From Oscillospiraceae bacterium (GTDB lineage: Bacteria; Bacillota; Clostridia; Oscillospirales; Ruminococcaceae): 64,000 bases of DNA. Shown here piece by piece: positions 53,275-63,108 of the stretch. Numbering within the stretch: the first letter of the stretch is position 1; each line of letters begins with the position of its first letter. Below the pieces are notes generated by a model that made no database searches, was not told the origin of the DNA, and saw nothing but the letters and a program-made list of their open reading frames with translations. A program made the position numbers and the translations under genes. Location of the stretch: contig JAFTTI010000021.1 of assembly GCA_017466865.1 (NCBI GenBank), positions 62,001-126,000 of the forward strand, read 5' to 3'.

Positions 53275-53676
53275 TTATCTCTTTGAGAACTGAGGTGCAC
53301 GACGAGCAGCCTTGAGACCGTATTTCTTTCTTTCCTTCATTCTGGGGTCTCTTGTAAGGAAGCCTTCCTTCTTGAGAACGGGACGAAGTTCGGGGTTGAA
53401 TACGAGAAGTGCTCTTGAAATACCGTGACGGATAGCACCTGCCTGACCTGTAACGCCGCCGCCTGCAACTGTGCAAACGATGTCGAACTTGTCAGTTGTT
53501 TCTGTAACAGCGAGAGGCTGTCTTACGATGAGCTTGAGTGTTTCAAGACCAAAGTAATCATCAATGTTTCTACCGTTGATTGTGATGTTGCCTGTACCCT
53601 TGTACATTCTAACTCTTGCAACTGAGTGCTTTCTTCTACCTGTGCCGTAGCAATATTTTTCTTTTGATTCGTACAT
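53275..53676 (-). CDS. rpsI: 30S ribosomal protein S9
   Basis: 133 aa. N-terminal [13 protein letters not shown], central [22 protein letters not shown]-like stretch and the C-terminal FSKR that reaches the P-site tRNA are all standard. Start at 53676 follows AAGGAGGG. It lies 14 bases after rplM, the universal L13-S9 operon, and ends in a terminator. Confidence 0.98.
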   Translation of the reverse strand: MYESKEKYCYGTGRRKHSVARVRMYKGTGNITINGRNIDDYFGLETLKLIVRQPLAVTETTDKFDIVCTVAGGGVTGQAGAIRHGISRALLVFNPELRPVLKKEGFLTRDPRMKERKKYGLKAARRAPQFSKR

Positions 53677-53690
53677 TCTAAGCACCCTCC

Positions 53691-54119
53691 TTATACATTA
53701 TAAACTTCAGGCTTCTGAGCAGCGTTGTTGTGTTCAGCACCTCTGTAAACTCTGAGACGCTTAGCAGCGTTTCTGCCGAGAGTGTTGTGAGGGAGCATAC
53801 CTTCGATAGCAACTGTCATTGCTCTTTCAGGTTCTTCAGCCATGAGCTTTGAGTATTTGATTTCCTTGAGGCCGCCGATCCAGCCTGTGTGCCACTGAAG
53901 TTTCTTCTGTTCAAGCTTCTTACCTGTGAGAACAGCCTTTTCAGCGTTGATGATGATTACGTGGTCACCGCAATCAGCGTTGGGTGTAAATGTAGGCTTG
54001 TGCTTACCTCTGAGAAGAACTGCTGCCTGAGCTGCAACTCTACCGAGGGGCTTGCCTGCTGCATCTAAGATGTACCATTTGCGAGTAATGTTTCCCGCAT
54101 TTGCCATAAATGTAGACAT
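53691..54119 (-). CDS. rplM: 50S ribosomal protein L13
   Basis: 142 aa. [20 protein letters not shown] near the N-terminus, the [20 protein letters not shown] core and [10 protein letters not shown] near residue 112 are family marks. Start at 54119 behind GGAGG; the in-frame upstream ATG at 54134 precedes that site. First gene of rplM-rpsI, preceded by a consensus promoter and a folded leader that may mediate autoregulation. Confidence 0.98.
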   Translation of the reverse strand: MSTFMANAGNITRKWYILDAAGKPLGRVAAQAAVLLRGKHKPTFTPNADCGDHVIIINAEKAVLTGKKLEQKKLQWHTGWIGGLKEIKYSKLMAEEPERAMTVAIEGMLPHNTLGRNAAKRLRVYRGAEHNNAAQKPEVYNV

Positions 54120-54145
54120 ATTTAATTCCTCCATAATATTTCTTA

Positions 54146-54203
54146 TCGGGAAGTAATTCTCGCAAGTCCCCCACGATTACAATAGGGGAGAATATTTCCT
54201 CGA
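54146..54203 (-). ncRNA. Candidate L13 (rplM) autoregulatory leader
   Basis: On the minus strand the leader forms nested stems: TCG-GGAA with TTCC-CGA, ATTCTC with GAGAAT, and CCCC with GGGG around a 12-base loop. The position between promoter and rplM fits the known L13 leader of Firmicutes, but I have not matched the covariance model. Confidence 0.6.
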
Positions 54204-54215
54204 CACGCAAAAGTT

Positions 54216-54244
54216 ATTATACACAAAGAAAAAACGGCTGTCAA
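54216..54244 (-). promoter_or_regulatory. rplM-rpsI promoter
   Basis: Full-consensus TTGACA, 17 bases, TATAAT on the minus strand. Confidence 0.88.
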
Positions 54245-54366
54245 TAGGTAAAATGCCGAATTTTTAAAATATATCCTTAAAACTCTTGTTTTCTCTCTGT
54301 TTTACTCTTTTTCTCTCGTGTTCTCTCTCGTCATTTCATTTTTTGTAATTTTGTATAAATGCACAA

Positions 54367-54403
54367 AAAACTCACCGAAAGAAGTCCGCCTTCGGTGAGT
54401 TTA
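54367..54403 (-). terminator. Terminator of the PAS/GGDEF-like gene
   Basis: AAACTCACCGAA / TTCGGTGAGTTT with 11-base loop and T-run on the minus strand. Confidence 0.88.
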
Positions 54404-54406
54404 GCA

Positions 54407-55873
54407 TTAAATTTCATCGTAGATTGTATATCCCGAGCGTTTTTTGTTTTCTGAATGAACAAGTGCGAGTTGTGCTTTTTTGTAGATTTCAGAAATTTCT
54501 TCCGAATCCCTCGGGAAAAGTGCGATACCTATATTGCCGTTGATTTCTGTTTCCTTTGAAAATTCAGCGATAACTGAAAGTATCTCGCAGGAGCGTCTTT
54601 CGACGAGTTGTTTGTTGCAGTTTTTCATAAAAACAACAAACTTTTCTTCATCGGTATATCCTAAAATATCGGTTGAACGGAAAAGGTCACGAAGCCTTGA
54701 CGCAAATTCGGGGATTATCTCATACGCTTCTTTTGACATTCCTATCAGCATAAATGCAGAAGGTGTAACCTTATCGTTTTCTGTGAGTGATTTTATATAG
54801 TCAAAAGCGGTCTGCATATTCATAAGACCCGTCTTTTCGTCAATCTGATTTTTTGTCAGAATTCTCGCTGTGTCAGAACGCTGTCTTGTTATATCAGCCA
54901 TTCTGCCTATTGCTCTCGTTATAGTTCCGTTTTCACCGCTTATTGTAGAAACGCATATATTGAACCACGAATATCCGCCGTTTTTCGAGCGTATTCTGAT
55001 TTCTTCTTCCTTATCCGAAGAATCATCCTTTACCTTTTCAAAGAAACTCAAAAATCGTTTTATGTCATCGGGATGAACCATTCCGTCATCAACAAACGAT
55101 GCAGGAAAGTTCTTTGTTGAGGGCGATAAACCGAATTTCTTTTCATAATTAGAAGAATATGTTACAGCGTTTGTAACAAGGTCGATGTCGAAAACAATAT
55201 AGTTCGACTGGTCTAAAACCATTCTGTATCTTTCATTTACAAGATTAAGTTCGGCTTTACTTTTCATAAGTGCTTGTTCAGCGGTTTTAAGGTCTGTTAT
55301 GTCAGTTAAAACTCTGTAATAGAGTGAACCGCCTTTTTTGTTATCACCGACAAGTTTTCCCTTGTCATAAATCCATATAGTAGCACCATCACTCTTTATC
55401 ATACGGTACTGTAAAATCGATTCATCGGGGTTATCACGCAGAAGCGCCTCGACCTTTTTTCTGTCCGAAGGGAATACCATCTTGAAAAATTCTCCGTCAA
55501 ACTTTATGTCTATATCTTCTTTTGTATAACCCGTCATTTCAACAAAACTGTCAGAAACAAAACTTACCTCAAATTTCGGACTGTTCTTACAACAAACCAT
55601 TCCCCCTGGGATATTGTCTGTTATCGAGCTCAAACCCTCATTCAGAAGAATAAGATTTTTCTGATAAGAAAGCATCATTTTAACAATGATTAAAACAGCG
55701 ATGAAAATAATCGCTATTGACACAAGTGAATATATAAGAGCGGCTATTCCGAATGAGTCGGAGTTCGTTCCGTTGAGTTTTATAACACGCAGAAATTCCA
55801 TAAAAAGAACAGATAAAATCCCTACAACCACAACGGACAACGCAACAATTTTCATTTTAAGATTTTTCGGCAA
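54407..55873 (-). CDS. PAS sensor with degenerate GGDEF domain
   Basis: 488 aa. Two membrane helices (about 8-28 and 42-66), PAS1 (about 80-185), PAS2 with PAC (about 205-325), and a GGDEF-fold domain (about 340-488). The catalytic GGDEF motif is replaced by a GYTDEEKF sequence near residue 418, so diguanylate cyclase activity is not expected; it may bind GTP or c-di-GMP, or act through protein contacts. The TTG start follows GGGGTGG; an ATG at 55855 has no ribosome binding site. Confidence 0.82.
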   Translation of the reverse strand: MPKNLKMKIVALSVVVVGILSVLFMEFLRVIKLNGTNSDSFGIAALIYSLVSIAIIFIAVLIIVKMMLSYQKNLILLNEGLSSITDNIPGGMVCCKNSPKFEVSFVSDSFVEMTGYTKEDIDIKFDGEFFKMVFPSDRKKVEALLRDNPDESILQYRMIKSDGATIWIYDKGKLVGDNKKGGSLYYRVLTDITDLKTAEQALMKSKAELNLVNERYRMVLDQSNYIVFDIDLVTNAVTYSSNYEKKFGLSPSTKNFPASFVDDGMVHPDDIKRFLSFFEKVKDDSSDKEEEIRIRSKNGGYSWFNICVSTISGENGTITRAIGRMADITRQRSDTARILTKNQIDEKTGLMNMQTAFDYIKSLTENDKVTPSAFMLIGMSKEAYEIIPEFASRLRDLFRSTDILGYTDEEKFVVFMKNCNKQLVERRSCEILSVIAEFSKETEINGNIGIALFPRDSEEISEIYKKAQLALVHSENKKRSGYTIYDEI

Positions 55874-55903
55874 AAAACCACCCCTTTTCCGATTACTGAA
55901 AGT

Positions 55904-55932
55904 ATTATATCATATCGGAAAAGTAAAATCAA
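55904..55932 (-). promoter_or_regulatory. Promoter of the PAS/GGDEF-like gene
   Basis: Minus strand TTGATT, 17 bases, TATAAT with TGA before the -10. Confidence 0.7.
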
Positions 55933-55941
55933 TCAGGGGAT

Positions 55942-56982
55942 TTATATAACCTCTGAAATTTCTGTTCCGGGGTAATAATGAGAAAGTATTTCTCTGTATG
56001 ATGCACCGTCTTTCGCCATAGCGTTTGCACCATACTGACTCATCCCGACACCGTGACCGTATCCTTTTGTTATGATGATAAAATCCTCACCGTTATAGTT
56101 TATTGTGAAATTCTGTGAACGCAGAGAGAGTATTGTTCTGAAATCAGCGCCCGAAAGCGTTTTGTTTCCTGCCCTTATTTCTGTTACAGAACCTGATTTT
56201 GTCCTATCTGTAACACAAAACCATTCTGCTTCTTTTCCCTGAAACTCTGCACCGCAGTATGCACTTATCCTTGCTTTTATTTCTTCGGGAGTAAAGGTGT
56301 AACTTTCTTTATAGGTAGCGATTTCTTCATCCGAAAAACTCTCGACAGGAATAAGATATGGCGTTTCGTTTCCCCATATATCCTTTGAACTTTCCGTCAT
56401 CCCGCCCGACATAGAATGAAATGCCGCGACAATAGGTTCGTTCTCGTAAAGGATAATTTCGTCTGTTACTTCATCAACGGCAGACGCTATCTTTTCATAA
56501 CTCACATCGAAATAATCTCCGTAAAAATCCTTTGCCTGTTCTTTCGTAAAAAATGCCTGATAATATCTCGGGTCGTTTGAAAAATGTGCGCCGCAAAGTG
56601 ATGCGGTAGGCTTTATCTTTTCTTTTTCTCTCTGCCTTACAGCGTAAGTGTGCGCCGCAACAGCCTGTGCTTTCAAAGCCTCTTTTTCAAATGAAGAAGG
56701 CATCTCCGCCATAACAGCACCTATAACATAATCCTTTGATGAAACCTTCATTATTTCGCCGCTGTCCTTGTCCATCACAAGAAAAAAATCCTCTTCCTTT
56801 TCTTCTGTGGTAGTTTCTGTTACTGTCGCTTTTACAACATTTATTTTTGTAGAAGCTCTGTTTTCGCTGACAGAAACAACCGTTTCTTTTGGGATTTCCT
56901 CTTTGTTTCTTATAACAGAAACAAAAGGGATAATAATGAGCATAAAAGTGAAAATTGTCATAACAGGGAGATATTGTTTCAT
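55942..56982 (-). CDS. spoIID: Stage II sporulation protein D (SpoIID)
   Basis: 346 aa. One N-terminal membrane helix (about 7-22), a Thr/Glu linker, then the SpoIID/LytB domain: the segment VIGAVMAEMPSSFEKEALKAQAVAAHTYA (about 86-114) with the catalytic Glu, and a C-terminal GYGHGVGMSQYGANAMA (about 308-324). SpoIID is the peptidoglycan transglycosylase that drives engulfment of the forespore with SpoIIP and SpoIIM. Expected SigE control; a SigE promoter is not obvious. AAAGGAA precedes the ATG. Confidence 0.94.
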   Translation of the reverse strand: MKQYLPVMTIFTFMLIIIPFVSVIRNKEEIPKETVVSVSENRASTKINVVKATVTETTTEEKEEDFFLVMDKDSGEIMKVSSKDYVIGAVMAEMPSSFEKEALKAQAVAAHTYAVRQREKEKIKPTASLCGAHFSNDPRYYQAFFTKEQAKDFYGDYFDVSYEKIASAVDEVTDEIILYENEPIVAAFHSMSGGMTESSKDIWGNETPYLIPVESFSDEEIATYKESYTFTPEEIKARISAYCGAEFQGKEAEWFCVTDRTKSGSVTEIRAGNKTLSGADFRTILSLRSQNFTINYNGEDFIIITKGYGHGVGMSQYGANAMAKDGASYREILSHYYPGTEISEVI

Positions 56983-57053
56983 AAAATCACATTCCTTTTA
57001 TTCTGATATTTGGTTAATATGCCGTAATTTATTCATCCGCCTGACTTGTTGTA

Positions 57054-57082
57054 TTGACATAAAGCTAAAAAAGTAATATTAT
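57054..57082 (+). promoter_or_regulatory. Citrate synthase promoter
   Basis: TTGACA, 17 bases, TATTAT. Transcription would start near 57089, after the first in-frame ATG at 57085. Confidence 0.7.
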
Positions 57083-57123
57083 GTATGATGAATAATTATG
57101 AATTTATAAGGGGAGGACTTGTC

Positions 57124-58473
57124 TTGATAGAACTTAATGAAGATATAAAGAATATATGCGAAAAGACAGCGAAAAATAACAACATTCCGCAGGAACTTTA
57201 CTCGAAATTCGGAGTAAAGAGAGGACTCCGTAATGATGACGGAACAGGCGTTATGGCAGGTATTACAAACATCTGTAATGTTCATGGATATGTTATCAAC
57301 GAAGGCGAAAAACAGTCGGCAGAGGGTGAACTCATCTACCGCGGATACAACATAAACGATATTGTTGATGATGTTGTAAAGAATAAAAGATATGGCTATG
57401 AAGAAGTTGTTTATCTTCTTCTTTTCGGTGAACTTCCGACACAGAAGGAACTTGACTCATTCTGCGATTATATCGCATCTAAAAGAGAACTTCCCAAGGA
57501 TTTTGCCGAAGATATGATCTTTAAAGCGCCGTCACCCAATATTATGAATAAAATGTCAAGATCCGTTCTTGCACTTTATTCTTATGATGAATATGCAGAA
57601 GACAGCTCGATAGAAAGCGAAATCGACAAGGCGGTTTCTGTTATAGCGCGTCTTCCTTCCATAATGATAAACGCATATATGGTAAAGCGTCGTATCTATG
57701 ATAAGGAAAGTATGTTTGTGCATCCATTACGCCTTGAAGAAAACACAGCACAGACAATTCTTTCAACTCTCCGTCCTGACAGAGAATATACAGAAGACGA
57801 AGCTCATCTTTTAGACCTTATGCTTATGCTTCACGCTGAACACGGTGGCGGAAATAACTCAACCTTTACAAGCCGAGTTTTAACATCAGCAGGAACAGAC
57901 GCTTATTCTACATACGCATCAGCAATCTGTTCTCTTAAAGGGCACAGACATGGCGGTGCTAACATAAAGGTTATCCAGATGCTCGAAAACATCGAAGAAA
58001 ATGTTTCCGACTGGGAAAGTGACGACGAAGTAGCATCATATCTCGAAAAGATTATTAAAAGAGAAGCTAACGACTATTCAGGTCTTGTTTACGGTATGGG
58101 CCACGCAGTCTATACACTTTCTGACCCCAGAGCGAAAATTCTCAAGGCGAACGCTTTAAGACTTGCCAAGGGTTCTGAAATCGAAAGAGAATTCGACCTT
58201 TTAGACCGCATTGAAAGACTCACACCCGAAGTTTTTGACAAGGTAAAGCATAACGGAAAGGCTATGTGTGCCAATGTTGATATGTATTCGGGCCTTGTCT
58301 ATAAAATGCTTGGTATCCCTTCAGAACTCTATACTCCGCTTTTCGCACTTTCAAGAGTAGCAGGATGGTCAGCACACCGAATCGAAGAAATCCTCACAGG
58401 AAAGAGAATTATAAGACCTGCATATAAAGCCGTTGCAAAGACAGAAAAATATATTCCTATAAATGAAAGATAA
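57124..58473 (+). CDS. Citrate synthase
   Basis: 449 aa. Condenses oxaloacetate and acetyl-CoA. The AEGELIYRGYNI region, LHAEHGGGNNSTF (catalytic His near 245), GHRHGGANI and YGMGHAVYTLSDPRA (second His near 332) are intact. Start is TTG at 57124, seven bases from GGAGG; the ATG at 57085 is ruled out because the promoter starts transcription after it. No aconitase or isocitrate dehydrogenase is adjacent, as is common when citrate serves 2-oxoglutarate synthesis. Confidence 0.95.
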   Translation: MIELNEDIKNICEKTAKNNNIPQELYSKFGVKRGLRNDDGTGVMAGITNICNVHGYVINEGEKQSAEGELIYRGYNINDIVDDVVKNKRYGYEEVVYLLLFGELPTQKELDSFCDYIASKRELPKDFAEDMIFKAPSPNIMNKMSRSVLALYSYDEYAEDSSIESEIDKAVSVIARLPSIMINAYMVKRRIYDKESMFVHPLRLEENTAQTILSTLRPDREYTEDEAHLLDLMLMLHAEHGGGNNSTFTSRVLTSAGTDAYSTYASAICSLKGHRHGGANIKVIQMLENIEENVSDWESDDEVASYLEKIIKREANDYSGLVYGMGHAVYTLSDPRAKILKANALRLAKGSEIEREFDLLDRIERLTPEVFDKVKHNGKAMCANVDMYSGLVYKMLGIPSELYTPLFALSRVAGWSAHRIEEILTGKRIIRPAYKAVAKTEKYIPINER

Positions 58474-58475
58474 TA

Positions 58476-58512
58476 AAAACCCGACAGTTTGCTATTTACT
58501 GTCGGGTTTTCT
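58476..58512 (+). terminator. Citrate synthase terminator
   Basis: AAAACCCGACAGT / ACTGTCGGGTTTT with 9-base loop. Confidence 0.92.
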
Positions 58513-58525
58513 TCTCTCAAAACAC

Positions 58526-58554
58526 TTGCAAAACAGACCTATATATGATATAGT
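58526..58554 (+). promoter_or_regulatory. Promoter of the lipoprotein-RR-HK operon
   Basis: TTGCAA, 17 bases, TATAGT with TGA before the -10. Confidence 0.65.
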
Positions 58555-58594
58555 ATATAATGTATATGTATGCGCGGAAAAGGGAGGGAGCGTT

Positions 58595-59914
58595 GTGAAA
58601 AAAAGAATAATTCTTTCGGTATTGTTATGCTCTCTCGTTCTGACAGGGTGTACAGCAATGAATATGGGCAATGTCGAGAATCTTCTCACCCCGCCCGACC
58701 TTTCTTCCGAACAGACCGAGATAAAAGAAGCACTTATGGAAACTGTCGGAAAAAATATAAAACTCAAATATCCGCGTCTTGGCGATTATCGTTCGGCATT
58801 CCTCATTGCTGATATAGATGAAGAGGAAACCGAAGAAGCGATAGTTTTTTATGAAAGAACAGGTATCACCGATACCGATGGCAGACTGCGAATGGCGATC
58901 CTCGATAAAAAGGATGATAAATGGACAGCAGTCTACGACAGCGCAGGAATGGGAACTGATGTCGAAAGAGTGAGAATAGAGCGTCTTGGAGATGAAGATT
59001 TCCCTACTGTTCTTGTCGGATATTCTTTCGCAGGAAATATGGGAAAAGTTCTTACCGCATATAATTATTCTGGCGGTGTTTTAACAGAAAAACTCCACGA
59101 AAGTTATATGAACCTTGAAATAACCGACCTTGACAACAACGGTGGAAAAGAGATTTCTCTCCTTACCGCCGACAATAAAGTAAGGGTATGCGTTGTTGAT
59201 AAAGAGGGAATAAGAAATTTTGAAACCGATATTGAATCGGGAACATCGGGTGATTACGCAAGAGTTACAAATGGGAAACTGCGTGACGGAAGAAACGCCC
59301 TTTATGTTGACACCTCTTATTCCGACGGAATGACAGCAACCCAGATAATCTATGCACAGAACGGTTTTGTCAAAAACCCTGTCTATGCATTACAGACGGA
59401 TACCTCGGCGAATACTCTTGTAAAAACAATGCGACCGACGGGATATTATTCCGTCGATGTTGACGGCGACGGCGTTGTTGAAATCCCGATGCCCGTTATT
59501 ATGACAGGCTATGAGAATGAAGATGTCGCGTCACAACTCTATCTTACCGAATGGTATGATTTCAACCCGTCAAATCTTTCTTTTGAAAAGAAGAGCACAG
59601 GATATTACAGCATAACCGATGGCTATTGTTTTATGATGCCAAGCAGATGGACAGGTTCTGTAACGGTTAAAAGAGATATAGCGAAAAACGAAATCGTGTT
59701 CTATAAATACAGCGGTGATATAACCGATGATTCAGTCGAACTTATGCGTATATGCGTAGTCAATAAAAGCGGTGCAGAGGAGAAACTGAATGAGGGTTAT
59801 ATAAAGATAAAAGAAACTGTTCAGGTTGAATATCTTGTAAAGATTTCGGATAATAAATCCGAACCGCTTGTTCCTACCGAAAGTGAAGTAACATATAATT
59901 TCAGACTTGTTTAG
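58595..59914 (+). CDS. Lipoprotein with calcium-site-like repeats, unknown function
   Basis: 439 aa from the GTG at 58595, which has GGGAGGGAG upstream; the longer frame from 58463 overlaps citrate synthase's end, its terminator and the promoter. Lipobox LTGC (Cys18) anchors it outside. Segments such as DIDEEETEE, DLDNNGGKE and DVDGDGVVE recur at about 67, 178 and 290, each in a strand-loop like FG-GAP/VCBS blades, so a beta-propeller-like fold with Ca2+ loops is possible. It leads an operon with a response regulator (12 bases on) and kinase; it may be the sensor input of that system. Confidence 0.75.
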   Translation: MKKRIILSVLLCSLVLTGCTAMNMGNVENLLTPPDLSSEQTEIKEALMETVGKNIKLKYPRLGDYRSAFLIADIDEEETEEAIVFYERTGITDTDGRLRMAILDKKDDKWTAVYDSAGMGTDVERVRIERLGDEDFPTVLVGYSFAGNMGKVLTAYNYSGGVLTEKLHESYMNLEITDLDNNGGKEISLLTADNKVRVCVVDKEGIRNFETDIESGTSGDYARVTNGKLRDGRNALYVDTSYSDGMTATQIIYAQNGFVKNPVYALQTDTSANTLVKTMRPTGYYSVDVDGDGVVEIPMPVIMTGYENEDVASQLYLTEWYDFNPSNLSFEKKSTGYYSITDGYCFMMPSRWTGSVTVKRDIAKNEIVFYKYSGDITDDSVELMRICVVNKSGAEEKLNEGYIKIKETVQVEYLVKISDNKSEPLVPTESEVTYNFRLV

Positions 59915-59926
59915 GGGAGAATAAAA

Positions 59927-60646
59927 ATGAAAAGAATACTTGTATGTGAAGATGAAGATACTATCCGCGAATTTGTTGTAATCAATCTTAAAAGAGCAGG
60001 TTATGATGTCGTTGATGTAAACTGTGGCGAAGAAGCACTCAGAGTTTTTGAAAGTGAAAACGGAAACTTTGATATAGCACTTTTAGATGTTATGATGCCT
60101 GGCATTGACGGCTTTCAGGTATGCAAAGAACTCCGTGAAAAAAGTTCCCGTATGGGAATAATAATGCTTACTGCAAAAGCAAGGGAAATAGATAAGGTTT
60201 CGGGACTTATGATAGGTGCTGATGACTACATAACAAAGCCCTTTTCTCCATCAGAACTCACAGCGAGAGTTGATGCGGTTTACCGCAGAGTTTCGATAAG
60301 CTTTGATTCAAAGACTTCTGAAAAAGAGGAAGAAGAAAACCTCGTTGCAGGACCTTTTAAACTCGATGTCAAGAGCAGATGCATAGTTAAGGATAATGTG
60401 CCCATAGAACTCACACAGGTTGAATATCAGATACTTGAATATTTTTTCAGAAACAGAAACACAGCGCTTGACAGAAAAAGTATTCTTCGCCATATATGGG
60501 GCGACGGATACTACGGCGATGATAAAATCGTCGATGTTAACATAAGAAGAATACGAATGAAGATAGAGGACGAACCTTCAAATCCGAAATACCTCGTTAC
60601 AATATGGGGCTTCGGATACAGATGGGGCGACGGAACAGGAAACTAA
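59927..60646 (+). CDS. OmpR/PhoB-family response regulator
   Basis: 239 aa. Receiver domain with acidic pocket around Glu8-Asp9, phospho-acceptor Asp54 (LLDVMMP) and the conserved KPF lysine (about 105), then a winged-helix DNA-binding domain (about 140-235). Middle gene of a lipoprotein-RR-HK operon; the kinase follows after 15 bases. Its targets are unknown. A GGGGAG ribosome binding site precedes the ATG. Confidence 0.92.
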   Translation: MKRILVCEDEDTIREFVVINLKRAGYDVVDVNCGEEALRVFESENGNFDIALLDVMMPGIDGFQVCKELREKSSRMGIIMLTAKAREIDKVSGLMIGADDYITKPFSPSELTARVDAVYRRVSISFDSKTSEKEEEENLVAGPFKLDVKSRCIVKDNVPIELTQVEYQILEYFFRNRNTALDRKSILRHIWGDGYYGDDKIVDVNIRRIRMKIEDEPSNPKYLVTIWGFGYRWGDGTGN

Positions 60647-60661
60647 CGGAGGGTATAGTGT

Positions 60662-62071
60662 ATGTCTGCAAAACACAGCATCACAAGACGATGGCTTATA
60701 AATAGCCTCGGCGTTATAACAATAGCGCTTACAGTTCTTGTTATAGCCTTTGCGACAATAATCCACTCATACTACTATACAGCGACAAGACAGTATATTT
60801 CCTCAAAACTGACAGTCCTTGTCGATACATTTTCAAGGTATACACAGGGCTCAAATGTCAATTTTGATACCGAAATGAGAACTATGGTCGAAACATTTTC
60901 CGATAAGGATAAAATGGAACTTATGGTCATAGACGATAACGGAAATGTGAGAATGACCTCGTCAGGTTTTACCCCCGAAAAACAGATAGTTATGAAAGAC
61001 TATACCGAAGCACTTTCATCACAGAACAACACAGGCTATTATGTCGGCTTTGACGGTGATGGCGAAAAGATAATGGCGGTGTGTGCTGTTTTTGGCGCAA
61101 GAAACAGTGATTATAGTGCTCTTCGTATGGTAGTTTCACTTTCAAATGTAGATAATCAGATAACGCTTTATGTAGTTATCGCAATAGTAACAAGCCTTGT
61201 CATCATAGGCCTTGCCGTAATGTCAGGTCTTTATTTCATAAAGTCGATAGTTATCCCCGTAAGACATATCGGTGCTACCGCGAGCAGATTTGCAAAGGGT
61301 GATTTTTCGTCAAGAATCCCTAAAAGAAAGAATGACGAAATCGGTGAACTTTGTGACATAATAAACTCAATGGCAGATGAACTTTCAAATGCCGAAGCAC
61401 TTAAGAACGAATTTATATCAAGCGTTTCACATGAACTGCGTACTCCCCTTACTGCGATAAAGGGCTGGGCAGAAACTCTCCGCGAGGTTGACGACCCCGA
61501 AACCTTCAAAAAGGGAATGAGGGTTATCTCAAACGAATCCGAAAGACTTTCACAGATGGTTGAAGAACTCCTCGATTTCTCTCGTATGCAGGACGGTAAA
61601 CTTACCTTGCAGAAAGCGAAGATGGATATTTTAGCCGAACTCGGTGAGGCGGTTCTCATCTATGAAGAAAGAGCAAGGCAGACAGGCATTAAATTCATCT
61701 ATAACGAACCCGAAACCCTGCCCATAGTTTATGGCGACAGAAACCGAATAAAGCAGGTTTTCCTAAACATCATAGATAATGCAGTAAAGTATTCAAAACA
61801 GGATGGCGGAGTGGTTTCAATAGAAGCTACCGAGGATGAATACGGCGATGTAGTGATAACTATTGCGGATAACGGTGTCGGTATTTCAGAAAAGGATTTA
61901 CCCAGAATAAAGACAAAATTCTATAAAGCGAACAATACAATAAAAGGCTCGGGAATAGGCCTTGCCGTTGCCGATGAAATAATAACAATGCACGGCGGAA
62001 CGCTTGAAATAATAAGCGAACAGGGTGTCGGAACGACAGTTGAAATAACCCTTCCGCCATACGAAATATAA
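60662..62071 (+). CDS. Sensor histidine kinase
   Basis: 469 aa: TM1 (about 14-36), extracytoplasmic PAS-like sensor (about 40-165) with a [15 protein letters not shown] core typical of dCache/PDC folds, TM2 (about 168-195), HAMP, HisKA with phospho-acceptor His257 in SHELRTP, and HATPase with [10 protein letters not shown] and [12 protein letters not shown]. Partner of the response regulator just upstream. Whether the lipoprotein at the head of the operon feeds it is inference. Confidence 0.93.
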   Translation: MSAKHSITRRWLINSLGVITIALTVLVIAFATIIHSYYYTATRQYISSKLTVLVDTFSRYTQGSNVNFDTEMRTMVETFSDKDKMELMVIDDNGNVRMTSSGFTPEKQIVMKDYTEALSSQNNTGYYVGFDGDGEKIMAVCAVFGARNSDYSALRMVVSLSNVDNQITLYVVIAIVTSLVIIGLAVMSGLYFIKSIVIPVRHIGATASRFAKGDFSSRIPKRKNDEIGELCDIINSMADELSNAEALKNEFISSVSHELRTPLTAIKGWAETLREVDDPETFKKGMRVISNESERLSQMVEELLDFSRMQDGKLTLQKAKMDILAELGEAVLIYEERARQTGIKFIYNEPETLPIVYGDRNRIKQVFLNIIDNAVKYSKQDGGVVSIEATEDEYGDVVITIADNGVGISEKDLPRIKTKFYKANNTIKGSGIGLAVADEIITMHGGTLEIISEQGVGTTVEITLPPYEI

Positions 62072-62091
62072 CTTTTGGAAAGAGAGAAAAA

Positions 62092-63108
62092 ATGGCTAAG
62101 AAAAACAAAACAGAAAAGTTCAGATCTAAAATAGGCGGTCAGGCTTTGATCGAAGGAATTATGATGAGAGGGATAGGCAAATCCGCTATGGCTTGCCGAC
62201 TTCCCGATGGAACTATCGATGTCGAAACCTGGGAAAACAAAAACGGAAAGAATGCCCCCTGGTATACAAAAGTTCCGTTTTTAAGAGGAAGTATCAATAT
62301 GATTATTTCTCTTGCCGACGGATATAAATGCCTTACAAAATCAATGGAAAAACAGGGCGATGAATATGTCGGCGAATCTGAAACAAAGTTTGAAAAATGG
62401 CTCGAAGAAAAGTTGGGCGATAAACTTATGCCCGTTTTAACAGTTATTTCAGGGATTTTAGGAGTAGCGCTGACACTCGTTCTTTTCCTCTGGTTACCGA
62501 GTTTTATATCCGAATTTTTAAGACCGATAATTTCAGGCATCCCCTATGAAACATTAAAACAGGCATCAGAATCGGGAACGCCCGTAGATATGCCATCTTA
62601 TGTAACACCCGTTATGGTAACTATCGAGGGAATAATAAAGATGATAATTTTTGTTCTCTATCTCTATATAACCTCAAAGATGTCTGATATGAGAACGATG
62701 TATAAATACCATGGCGCAGAACATAAAACCATAGCTTGTTATGAAGCGGGCGAAGAACTCACAGTTGAAAATGTAAAGAAACACCCCCGTTTTCATAAGC
62801 GTTGCGGAACAAGCTTTATAGTGCTTACCCTTATCGTCAGCATTATAGCAGGTTCATTTATAAAATATGATAATGTAATTCAGCGAATGGGTTACAGAAT
62901 ACTTCTTCTTCCTATTATTGTCGGCGTTTCTTATGAACTGATAAAGATTGCAGGAAGACACGATAACATAATAACCGCGATAATCTCAGCACCGGGGCTC
63001 TGGCTTCAGAGAATAACCACAAACGAGCCCGATGAAAAGCAGATTGAATGTGCAATAGAAGCCTTAAAGCCTTGTATCCCCGATGATAAGGAAGATGACA
63101 AGTGGTAA
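62092..63108 (+). CDS. DUF1385 (YqhQ-family) membrane protein
   Basis: 338 aa. DUF1385 marks: IGGQALIEGIMMRG (about 13-26) near the N-terminus and the YHGAEHKTIACYE motif (about 207-219) before the last helices; about five membrane helices. Function is unknown. Gene order YqhQ-prmC is widely conserved in Firmicutes, and here prmC overlaps its end by seven bases, so they are translated together. GGAAAGAG precedes the ATG. Confidence 0.92.
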   Translation: MAKKNKTEKFRSKIGGQALIEGIMMRGIGKSAMACRLPDGTIDVETWENKNGKNAPWYTKVPFLRGSINMIISLADGYKCLTKSMEKQGDEYVGESETKFEKWLEEKLGDKLMPVLTVISGILGVALTLVLFLWLPSFISEFLRPIISGIPYETLKQASESGTPVDMPSYVTPVMVTIEGIIKMIIFVLYLYITSKMSDMRTMYKYHGAEHKTIACYEAGEELTVENVKKHPRFHKRCGTSFIVLTLIVSIIAGSFIKYDNVIQRMGYRILLLPIIVGVSYELIKIAGRHDNIITAIISAPGLWLQRITTNEPDEKQIECAIEALKPCIPDDKEDDKW

